Of a stretch of 39,170 bases of DNA, positions 19,966 to 28,710 are shown one piece after another. How positions within the stretch are numbered: position 1 is the first letter of the stretch; the number at the start of each line of letters is the position of its first letter. The stretch is from Chondrus crispus. Taxonomy: Eukaryota > Rhodophyta > Florideophyceae > Gigartinales > Gigartinaceae. A program made the translations under genes and the position numbers. The notes beneath the pieces were generated by a model that saw only the letters and a list, made by a program, of their open reading frames with translations, was not told where the DNA came from and made no database searches. Where the stretch lies: contig NW_005178505.1 in NCBI RefSeq assembly GCF_000350225.1, positions 1 through 39,170 on the forward strand. Direction: 5' to 3'.

Positions 19966-21999
19966 ATGGACACCTTCATATCGGACATATTTATCGAGAA
20001 TCACAGGCCCGGGATCGAATATGGTCACGTTAACGAGATGTTCACCATGGTGGGAGAAGTGAATGCTCAGCTCACTGGTTTGGGTACCATTCAACAGCGA
20101 TTCTTCGACATGCGCCAGCAGATGACATATCTTGGCGCGTCGAGCGGCAAATTGTTTGATGGGGTATGTGACTACAGTGGGTTCAACATCGGCATGTTAA
20201 CGCCCCAGGGGGACGTCAGTATGAAGCAGGTCTTAAACCCAGTACGCACTTGGACTGGTGTGCCGTCCAGCAACATTGGCGTGATCACGAATCAACTGAT
20301 GCGATGTTCCTGAGGCGACAACCAAGTTGCTTTAATGGTTAATCTCATGAGGTTCGGGATGTTACTCAAGCTGAAGGAGAACGATTTGGGCAGTGCATCT
20401 ACGCTTAAGGGTGAGATCGATATTTACAACGACGGCCATGTATCTATCGATCTAAATACCATGAACGAAGAGTTTGGCACAGCTGAGCCGGAGGAGGCGA
20501 CGTTCCTGCCTGTGCCACGCGAAAAGGAGGCTAGAGTTTCTTTGATCATCAGAGACAACTACTTGATAGACGATGATGCTGTAGTCGTCAACGCAATGGG
20601 GCTAGCGGAGGAGGAGTGCATGATCTTATATTTCATGATGTGCAAGTGGCGGCGATCTACGAGGTATTTGCTCGATTTTGACTTGCCTGTACTAACCGAC
20701 CGGACAGTGGTGTTCCGCACGGACAATACATTTACCACGAACGAATGGTTGGAGAAGTACTTCCAGAATGATCTCATGGGGGCACAAGTGCAGACGACGT
20801 TCACTAGCAAGGCAGTGCTTTCAACACTCAGAGCATACGTGGAGATCAACAGGCTGCACGAACAGTTTAGTGTAGCCTCGACTATACTGGCGGGAGTTTC
20901 ATGCTCGATGTTTGCTGATAATGTTGAGGGGCTAGCTCATGTAGTCATGCGTAGGGAAGTGCGTCTACCGCGGTTCCGTAGCTGCCGGGGGCGTGTTCCA
21001 GAGATTGTCTCTGACATGCCTGCCTGCCTTACTGGCGGCGGGATTAGAGAGTTCGAGAATGTGACTTCTAACTATGAACGGTACTTGCTGGCTTGTGTGA
21101 TCTACACTCAGGCTTATCAAACAGGGATGTTCATTAGAGTGATGAGATACCATAACGAGGATTGGCCAGAAGACATTCACTCAACGAGGGGAGAGTTAGT
21201 CCGGCCTGCACAGCAAATGTCACTACTTGCAGCGGAAACGGTCCGGAAGTATGTACCAGTGACGAGCGAATCAGCAGGATATACCTACGTGCCGGGTTAT
21301 TCTGAACCCAGAGGAGTAACGGGCCTGGTGTTGAAAACCAGAGCAGGGCAAACGCGCCAAAGTGGCTACAAGATGGTCGAAAGTGCGACTGAGCCGGGCA
21401 AGTTTGACATTGATGTGCAAGTGTTGGGAGCGCCTGGTGTCCCAGTGATGATACTGCCAGTTACAGCCTTGGGTGACAACAACCCATACGCGCTGAAAGT
21501 TAAAGTCAGTCACGAGGACTTCGAAAAGTCTAGGTTCAGGTCTACTGCCAAGCTTGTGACAGCATGGAACTACGCATGGATGGCTGGAGTCAGCGGGTAT
21601 GACTGTAAGATATCTGGCTTTGCTTGCATCGGCCCGGAACGCTACTACGTGGGCAACGGCACGCAGTGGACGCACGCACTGCTGAGAGCCTCACACGAGG
21701 AAGACCCGACAGCAAGAATTGACGACATAAGATCACGGGACAATCCTTTCCTAAGGATGGCCTGTGTCCACGAGTACCATAACAGAGACAGCGTCGAGAT
21801 GAAGATGACAATCAGAACACGAGGCACGCAGGTTGAGGGGCACAGGGGTATGAGGTCAGTATCCGAAGTGGGGGGGCGTACGTCGTGGTCTATGCAACTG
21901 CCACTACGGTCAGAAGTGGGCGAACCGAGGGCTATTCGCCGCAGAGTCTACCGCACTGCGCAGGGTTTTCGCTTTGTAAGCCCTGCAGAGGCTGGATGA
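19966..21999 (+). pseudogene. Endogenous totivirus-like Gag (L-A-type coat protein), one in-frame stop
   Basis: A frame of about 678 codons runs from the ATG at 19966 to the TGA at 21997, interrupted only by TGA at 20311-20313; both parts are in the same frame. Size and content match the major coat protein of yeast L-A-like totiviruses (about 680 aa), which builds the icosahedral particle around a dsRNA genome. Blocks that align well, in order, include NQVALMVNLMR, IYNDGHVSIDL, MMCKWRRSTRYL, TLRAYVEINRLHEQF, RLPRFRSCRGR, SGYDCKISG and YYVGNGTQWTH. The His of NDGHV (codon 20437-20439, residue 158) corresponds to the L-A cap-attachment histidine 154, with the neighbouring Tyr and Asp kept. Such viruses lack a DNA stage, so a chromosomal copy implies reverse transcription and integration. 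The near-intact frame suggests recent integration or constraint. The stop makes the gene as read here broken. Confidence 0.88.
21963..21969 (+). promoter_or_regulatory. Minus-1 ribosomal frameshift slippery heptamer GGGTTTT
   Basis: The heptamer is phased exactly as G GGT TTT in the Gag frame, 27 bases before the Gag TGA. L-A-type totiviruses use GGGTTTA in this position to make Gag-Pol. The minus-1 frame is open across it and past the Gag stop. A downstream stem is possible (AGCC pairing GGCT at about 21979-21994), but I could not evaluate a pseudoknot. Confidence 0.75.
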
Positions 22000-22160
22000 A
22001 GCCCGGAGGAGGTGAGACCCCGGTTGTGGCGGATGTAGAGAAGGGCAGACCAGGAGTCGAAAAGGGTTTCTTCTGCGAACGGTCGCATTGTCGGCCGGTG
22101 GCAGCTGGTGTCTGCTCTATGGTTATGGAGAGGGATGGCGGCCAAGGACCGCGGATGTGA
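21970..22160 (+). pseudogene. Truncated start of the totiviral Pol-side frame
   Basis: In the minus-1 frame relative to Gag, about 63 codons continue after the slippery site to a TGA at 22158-22160. They overlap the Gag end by about 30 bases after the shift site. The polymerase domain itself is absent: no RdRp motif or long frame follows in the next 1.7 kb. I recognise no domain in the remaining peptide. The viral copy therefore stops soon after the Gag-Pol junction. Confidence 0.6.
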
Positions 22161-22350
22161 GTACAGTAGTATAAGGTAGGGGCGGTGGGCATGTAGGGAT
22201 TGCATCGAGGAAGCAAGAGGCGGATTAGAGGTAAACTTTTAGACTACTGTAGCATCAGATTTTGCTGCGCTCCCGGTCGGTGAGGTATGTTATTAGCCTG
22301 TTATTAGCAAGTTATTGAACATGAACAGTTCAAGGTACAGAGAGTATCTC

Positions 22351-22633
22351 CTCAATAGTGCAGTTGTGAGTAGTGCAAACCGCCAATAGTGCAGGTCAAA
22401 ACCGCTTGTCACGACTTTTGACACGTTTATGCATCTTAGAAAAGCAAGGCGTGCATTGCTGCAAGCGTATCACGCTCAATAGAGAACAAAAGTTCGACAA
22501 TCAATTGCGACGGGTTTTTTTTGTTAAAATAAAACCACTTTGTAAAAGTGATTTTTCGAGATCCTCCCCTTGAGTATTGCAATACGCCAATAGTGCAGTA
22601 TTCTACCGCGTGGCACGGTACTGCACTATTGAG
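22351..22633. mobile_element. Small terminal-inverted-repeat element (MITE-like)
   Basis: CTCAATAGTGCAGT at 22351-22364 is exactly inverted at 22620-22633. Further CAATAGTGCAG copies lie inside at about 22383 and 22580. The same CAATAGTGCA word occurs twice near the ends of the transposon at 14031-14524, suggesting related families. No coding frame and no certain target duplication are visible. Confidence 0.55.
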
Positions 22634-23886
22634 CGATATGGACTGTAGTGTAGTGGTGGACTTGAGTCAGTTTCCTTTGAGACAAGGCAAGGCCGGAGTG
22701 CTTACCGTATTTGTGATAAATAAACAGATGCCAGCATGCACGTGCTCTACGTACAGTATGTCCATTGCGAAGAAGCCGAGGCACTTGGTAGGGATTTGCG
22801 GGGTGTGTATATCGAAGGGAGGTCTCTTCGCGACCAGCGGGGCGAGAGGGAACAGATGTTGAGGTTAAGAAGTCCTTCGCAACACCGATGAGTTTCTCGA
22901 TTGCATGGTCTCTCACGTCTCTCACCATGGCGAGACTCGAAATCGGTCGTAGGGCTTTACCCTTCGAAGGGTAGTCGCTTTCCATTTCAGACATTTAATT
23001 CTTCAAGTTCCGACTTACTGTAGCATGACCCCACCCATCATCCGCCACCTCGTCCGCCCGCTGCAACATTTTGCCTCTGTCGTGAGCAACGCGTACAGAA
23101 AGCGTGGAAGGTAGCAGAAATGATGGAATTTCTGGGGGAAAAAAAATCGATAGGATCTGTCCTTGGATGCAAGGCGCCGGCGCACAGAGCGAGGGGTCGG
23201 CATCTGGCAGAATGCCGTTGCCTGAAACAGTCTGGGTTCGCAACGGAGTTAGAAGTACGGTAATTCACGATCGTCGTGTGTCCAAAAGTTTATTGTGTGC
23301 GGTTCGTATGTGCAGTTCATGTGTCTTGTTCTTGTGTGCGGCTCAAAGCGCGTCTTGTCACACTCTCTCTTCCGAAGCCAGCACTACTGCAATCAAAAAT
23401 ATGTTACTGGCGCGTGTTCCGCCTCCCCCCAATGCAACACCCCCCCTCCCCCCCCCCCAGCGTATCCAAAAACAATGGTACCGCCCCAATCTTGCGCGAC
23501 AGCCGTTCTTCAAACAACGAGACAATGCCTGTGTCTTGCGAACTAATGCCGCGCCCAGTGCGCACCCGGCATGCTGAAACAGAGACACCACCCCATCTCG
23601 CTCGCTGAACGCGCATCCATCATACATCCCGTTGAGCGTAGCCGACTCATATCTGTGTACCAACCATACTTTATTTAGTACCGAATACAGCCCATATTAT
23701 CGTTCGTCGCGAGTCCGTCCCACCTTAAATACGCCACATACTCGACTCTTACCCCAGCCATTCCGATTCGTGACTCCTGACCTTGTACCACATTCTTGCA
23801 CCTTTCATCCCTCTCGCCTCCCATACAACTTCCTTCCCACTCTCTGGTACACTTCTTTTGCATTCATTACCTCGCAACGACAAATC
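22634..23886. other. Intergenic region with one possible minus-strand small frame
   Basis: Nothing is firmly recognised. A minus-strand frame at 22626-22994 starts MSEMESDYPSKGKALRPISS and looks more protein-like in its first 50 residues than its neighbours, but it has no known domain. A C-rich run lies near 23450. The last about 200 bp is a pyrimidine-rich leader for the J-domain gene. Confidence 0.4.
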
Positions 23887-24744
23887 ATGTTCGACAAAGC
23901 TAAGATCAATGGAGATTCCGAGGCAACCGATCAGCAAGTTGTCCAAGCTCAACTAGACAAGCTTGACCTCGACAAGACGGGCTTCGAGGAGCTCCAGCTT
24001 GCCCGCGTCATCACTCGCAAGCAGCAGCAGATCACCTTTTTCAACTATAGCTCTGACAACGATGATTCTGACTCGGACGAGGACGACGGCCGTCTTGTGA
24101 ACCAGAAGGAATACCATGACAATGGAATGGCCCGATACTTTCGCACTTATCAAAACCGTGTCGATGCAAACGGCATGCCATACCAGCGCATGATTGAGGA
24201 GAAGCACTTTGATATCGATGGAGTCTGTCGTGTTGACGTCCACTTTGCCGTTGGTCAGCCGTATCTATATCGCAAGCATTTCTGGCCAAACCAAAGGCTA
24301 AAGTCGGAATCGGTCTTTTGGGTCGAAGATGAGGTCACTATGTCCTGCAAGAAATGGGGCCACTGGCGTACTTACTACGACACCGGTAATGTTCAGACCG
24401 AGATGCAGTATCGTGACGGAGTTCGTTACGGCTTCTGCAAACGCTACGCACATGACGGTGCTATTGAATGGGTCAAGGATTACACCAAGCAATATCTCGA
24501 ACGAATTGAACAATTCAATGAGAAAAAGGGCAAGGTTGCTTTCACGGTCATGGATGCCTGCGAGATTCTTGGCTTTGAAGCAATTCCTCCGTCCATGAAG
24601 GAAGTCAACTCCCAGTATCGCACAAGATGTGCCCCCGTGCATCCAGATAAGACGCCAGATCCGGATGCCACAGAAGTCTTCATCAAGATAAGCCGTGCTC
24701 GTGACGTTCTCAAGGTCTTTTTTGAGAAGCAGGCCCATGGTTGA
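23887..24744 (+). CDS. J-domain (DnaJ-like) protein with YwqK-type repeats
   Basis: Intronless, 285 aa, starting at the ATG at 23887 after a pyrimidine-rich leader; the longer upstream frame is leader sequence and not protein-like. Residues about 49-68 are acidic (SSDNDDSDSDEDDGR). Residues about 75-210 resemble the MORN-like YwqK repeat: WGHWRTYYDTGN, EMQYRDGVRYGFCKRY, HDGAIEW. The C-terminus (about residues 228-281) is a J-domain with the diagnostic HPD at 252-254 (VHPDKTPDPDATEVFIKISRARDVL). J-domains stimulate Hsp70 ATPase and deliver clients, so an Hsp70 co-chaperone role is inferred; the client and compartment are unknown. No signal or membrane segment is seen. It converges on the SET gene across a run of 18 A. 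Confidence 0.8.
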   Translation: MFDKAKINGDSEATDQQVVQAQLDKLDLDKTGFEELQLARVITRKQQQITFFNYSSDNDDSDSDEDDGRLVNQKEYHDNGMARYFRTYQNRVDANGMPYQRMIEEKHFDIDGVCRVDVHFAVGQPYLYRKHFWPNQRLKSESVFWVEDEVTMSCKKWGHWRTYYDTGNVQTEMQYRDGVRYGFCKRYAHDGAIEWVKDYTKQYLERIEQFNEKKGKVAFTVMDACEILGFEAIPPSMKEVNSQYRTRCAPVHPDKTPDPDATEVFIKISRARDVLKVFFEKQAHG

Positions 24745-24776
24745 GGACTGAACTAATCCCTAGTGTTGTTTACGGC

Positions 24777-24794
24777 AAAAAAAAAAAAAAAAAA
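24777..24794 (+). repeat. A18 homopolymer between convergent genes
   Basis: Eighteen A in the 71-bp gap between the J-domain stop and the SET-domain stop. It may be a length-variable microsatellite or part of shared 3' end signals. Confidence 0.9.
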
Positions 24795-24815
24795 CACTCC
24801 TTTAGTATGTACAAG

Positions 24816-26391
24816 TCATTGCGCTGCAGCCATAAGCAATCGTTTCCTCTCAATTCGGTATCGGAGAGCAAGTTGCAAACGAGGGTCACTTCTGTCGTCG
24901 CGCTTCAGGATTTCTAAATCCTCTTCCAGACTAGTTTCCATACCGCTCAATTCAGCATTGCAGAGTTCGGCCAAGACTTTTCGAGCTGACTCTTTACTGC
25001 CTCCCAGTTTCTTTGCCACTGCTCGGATAGATGAATCGTCGAATCCAGAATTTGTCCTTGCAACCAGTGAGCCTGTCGGCACCCCCAAGACCTGCTCGAT
25101 TTCTCTTCCGAATGTATATGTTTCCGCAGAGTTTCCTTCTTCGACAAAACCGTAGTACTGTAGAAAAGCGTCATTGCCTTGAGCCCCATACGAGATGAAC
25201 ACTTGATCACCGGACTCGTAGTCCTCGCCTGCCTGTACAACAAATTTTTCTGAGAAGTACTCGTACGAAACCTCCGCCTTCCCAGTTACGGTAGAACTGT
25301 GATTCATCATGTCGATTCCCGGAGTCATTGCGTAGCGCTTTAATTCAAATCCACGCACGACTTTTAGAATCTTTGGCGTCAGAATGTCATACATAGTCAT
25401 TGCAAACATGGCCGTTAATCCTCCTTCGACGTGATCGTTTACCCACACAAACAGAGCATGTTTCGCAGATTAGAAATGTCAGTGATCGTGTTGGGATTCT
25501 TTAAAGCGCGTCAAAACGCCGCGGAAAGCAGACATATATTTTAGGAAGATGAAACGAACCGTTGAGCGCATTCTGCCATGGTAACAAGTGTATCGCCGGC
25601 CATGCCAATGTGTTTCCGATGATGAAAAGAACCAGGCTGATCCTTTCCTTGAAAGGGGCCACCTCTAAGGGCCCCGAAAACGCCCTGCTTCGAATGCATT
25701 CTACAGCCCAGATAAAGTCATCGTACTTCAACTTTCTTGCCAGCGCATTGTCCACATTTCCGTTTATCTCGTTGTAAAGCCTCCTATAGAGACTTCGCTG
25801 TTCATGAACGGATTGGATCATTTTCTGATTCTGAAGTTCGAGCAGTTCCTTGTCGGACCAGTGAAACGGAGTGTCAAATGACTTTGGAAGCCTTTCAATC
25901 CACAACTGAAGGTCACTTTCAGGATCTATTTTGGCGTTCAAGAGTAGTAATGCTAACCTTGCAAACCACGGAAGCTTTTGCCAACTTGCTCCTGATATTT
26001 GTTCTGGAATCGGTGATTTCTTTCCATCGAGCGAGGTTACCTGCAAGGTGGGTTTTCGAGACACTGAAATCAGTTGGTCGCCCTTCTTCAGAGCGGTAGT
26101 GGCCGTCATTCCACGAAGTAGCCCTTCGGTTCCTGAAGCTTCTATTTTATCCTTTGTCAATGAGACGGCCGACATGTCAATTTTGTTAGACGTCGCCCAG
26201 GTGGAAAATGGCTTGTCGGCGATGGATGGTGACACTTTTTCTTTGGAATCACTTTTTGGACTCGATATTGCACAGCGAAATGATACGGAGGATACTCCAG
26301 TTTTGCGGAGAGGCAAAGGTCGTGGTGCGCAGAAGGCCATTGCATGTCGCCTTCCGGTGGGACAAAGGCGTTGCTCTACGTCGAAGGTCAT
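24816..26391 (-). CDS. SET-domain protein methyltransferase, Rubisco-LSMT-like, probably plastid
   Basis: Two exons, 26391-25560 and 25423-24816, give 479 aa. Splicing is inferred: the donor is GTTCGT, and the acceptor lies in GAAGGAG, which offers two AGs three bases apart. Joining rebuilds QNALNGGLTAMFAM in frame. The class resembles Rubisco large-subunit lysine methyltransferase and related plastid SET proteins. The SET N-part (EGLLRGMTATTALKKGDQLISV), the SRAF motif and the cofactor-site DMMNHSS (Asn318-His319) are followed by YGAQGNDAFLQYYGFVEEGN and a C-terminal substrate-binding region. The N-terminus, whether from Met1 or from Met18 (26340), is basic and Ser-rich and fits a transit peptide. 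The substrate is unknown. The gene diverges from the GNAT gene. Confidence 0.82.
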
Positions 26392-26889
26392 CCCTTTTTA
26401 TGTCCAAAAAGAGTCTCGAAACAAGGGACTTTTAAGTCATTCCAGGCACGAACGAAAATTTCCTGCAACCAACTGACGACCTTGTCCTGCTTGAAGCGCG
26501 GGTCTGACGGCAAAGCTGTCTTGGTCCAGAGCAACACAATCTTGGAGGATAGAGGCGGAGGCAAAAAGTCTTGTTCTCGTTTCCGTGGTCAGCGCATCCG
26601 CTCTGAGCCCAATGATACACGTGTACAAGAACAAGCCTAATTATATGAAAAATATAGAGCCTTTGCATGTGATGATCGAAAGGCCAGGGTCAGTCGGTCA
26701 GTGAGAACAAGTCTCCTCGCCACAGACATGCACGGAATGAGCAAAACAACGAGACATAGACACTTGACTCCACCGAATGCCCTTCCGCAGAAGATACTCA
26801 ACGTTTTTCGCCTGAGAAGCAATCAATCTGCATCCAGCCTAATCCCCCGGGAATCAGTCCCTGTCCGCACTTACCACTGCCCACCACCC
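26392..26889. promoter_or_regulatory. Divergent promoter region between SET and GNAT genes
   Basis: About 500 bp separate two divergently transcribed genes, both with transit-peptide-like N-termini, so a shared bidirectional promoter is possible. An in-frame ATG at 26728 would extend the GNAT protein by 54 residues, but that segment does not look conserved. No specific element is recognised. Confidence 0.4.
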
Positions 26890-28021
26890 ATGGCTTCATG
26901 CGGCGTCGCTTTCTCGGTGAATCCTTCTTGGCGCCTGCTTTCCTCTTCTCCCAAGCGACTCCTTTGCCGAAAAGCATGCTCAAGGCCATTTGTTCGGGCG
27001 TGCGCGGCGCGCATGGCGCGCATGGTGTCGACGACCACCTCACAGGAGGGCATCGAGGTGCGGCGTGCGAGAGCTGCGGATGTGCGAGACGTGGCGCGGG
27101 TGGTGGTGCGTGCCTTCTGCGAGGACGACGCTGTTGTACGAAAGTTGCGTGAGCTGAAGTTGCTGCAACAGGTTGGTGCGCTAGGGATGGTTGAAGGAAT
27201 GTATGAAAATTTGTGCTATATGGAGGTTTTGGAGCAGCTCGCGAAAAGACTAGTTGAACCGGAACGAAAGGGCGTTTTAGAAGAAACGGCGAAGAAGCAT
27301 GTGCTTCTTGTTGCTATAGATGAGGAAGAAGGTGCGTGCCAGGCGTTCCAGCGGTTTATAATAAGCGCGTATGTCTTGGCAGCTGTGCTCCTTGTGTGGC
27401 ATTGATTCTGACTTTATTTGTTCGTTGACTGCAGAAAGCGTTATCGGATGTATTGAAATGGGGCTGGTGAACGTACCACGTCTGCTCGCCAGTGGAATGT
27501 TAAACGAGGTACGACAATGGGAGGAAAACGTGCGAAAGACGCCGCTACAAGCGCAGAAAGAGGCACAAAGAAAATCGGCGGGCAATGGAAACCCCGGTGC
27601 CTTGGAACAAACTCCGTATATAGGGAATCTAGCAGTTTCGTCACCATACAGACGGTTAGGAGTGGGCTCGGTGCTTGTTCGATCAGCTCAGAGGCACGCG
27701 ATGCACGAATGGGGTCACAAAACTGTGTGCCTACACGTGGAGGCGGGGAATGATGGGGCGCAGCGACTTTATGCGAATCTTGGGTTTACTTGTGAAATGA
27801 TGGAGCCGGAGTGGTACGCGGAGGTCGGAAAACCAAGGAGGATGTTTTTGAGAAGCGGGGGCGAGGAGCAGACAAGGGATGTGGGGGATATTGTGAAGGA
27901 TTGGAAAAATTCAAAAGTGGTGGGACGCAAGTTGGGCCCAATGGAATACTTACGATTCTGCTGGTGGGATCTCGGACGGCGGAGAAGAGAACAAGAACAA
28001 GCTGACAATCGAATGGAATGA
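26890..28021 (+). CDS. GNAT-family N-acetyltransferase, probably plastid-targeted
   Basis: Two exons, 26890-27331 and 27435-28021, encode 342 aa. The 103-bp intron starts GTGCGT and ends TGCAG. The phase-1 junction gives DEEESVIGCIEMG, the typical beta4 strand of the GNAT fold. GNAT enzymes move an acetyl group from acetyl-CoA to an amine. Motif A, NLAVSSPYRRLGVGSVLV, contains the R-x-x-G-x-G acetyl-CoA loop; motif B follows as VEAGNDGAQRLYANLGF. A basic, Ser- and Cys-containing N-terminus (MASCGVAFSVNPSWRLLSSS) suggests a plastid transit peptide, as in plant chloroplast GNATs. The acceptor could be protein N-termini, lysines or a small amine; the sequence does not decide. The C-terminal about 50 residues are basic and unassigned. 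Confidence 0.85.
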
Positions 28022-28688
28022 AAGGTGGACGATGGGGTGGACTAGTGCGTGGCCTAGATCTCGCTCGCGTAACGTGCAGTGCCGTTGATAAACTTGTCTA
28101 CAAGCATATCCCAAAGAGCGGGGGCGCGATGAATGCGGGCGGTGTGGAGTCTGGTCGTCCTCCCCCAGGAGGCAAGTCAGTAGATTACACAGATACAGTA
28201 GCTCTGCGTCTTTTTTGCAAACGTGAACTTTGAATGCGGGGCTAGACTTGACAAGAACGCAAGTAGAAAGTCGTTGTCGAGAACGTATTGAGTAGGGGAT
28301 AGCGTACAGGCACAGCTAGAGCGGGCCCCCTAACCAAGCACGCTGCCCATGCGTGAGCCGCTGGTCGCGGAGAAGGGCATGGGCGGGAGGGGAGGACCGT
28401 TGCCCAAGAGATCCGTTGGATGTCGACACGATTGCAAAGGGGTGACAATGACGGATCAGGCGATGGGAAGCTCGAGAAGGTAGGAATACCTCAAAATTAC
28501 CTAAAAATCACACTCTCATATGATGTGTCATGCGCTGCCAGATGACTTGTGCTTGCTGATACACCCAATCATCACCCGCGCATTGGAAGTTTCTGTAACG
28601 GCTCTCTTTCTATCAACTCTACAACTCACCCTCGCATCACCTCTTCAAACACTCATAAACATCTCTTCTTCACCATCATGCTAAACCA
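28022..28688. other. Intergenic region and leader of the kinase gene
   Basis: No gene is recognised. The last about 130 bp is a C/T-rich leader with many TC and CA steps, as before the J-domain gene. Confidence 0.5.
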
Positions 28689-28710
28689 ATGTCCTCTTCC
28701 TGCGACATAA
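28678..28710 (+). promoter_or_regulatory. Upstream overlapping reading frame at the kinase start
   Basis: An ATG at 28678 opens a 10-codon frame ending in TAA at 28708-28710, overlapping the main ATG at 28689 in another frame. If it lies in the mRNA it could lower translation of the kinase. Confidence 0.4.

Noticed and set aside
20311..20313. TGA read as selenocysteine
   Set aside because: Viral coat relatives have no selenocysteine, and I could not identify a SECIS element.
23632..23886. N-terminal extension of the J-domain protein
   Set aside because: The translation is low-complexity and derives from a C/T-rich leader; the ATG at 23887 begins protein-like sequence.
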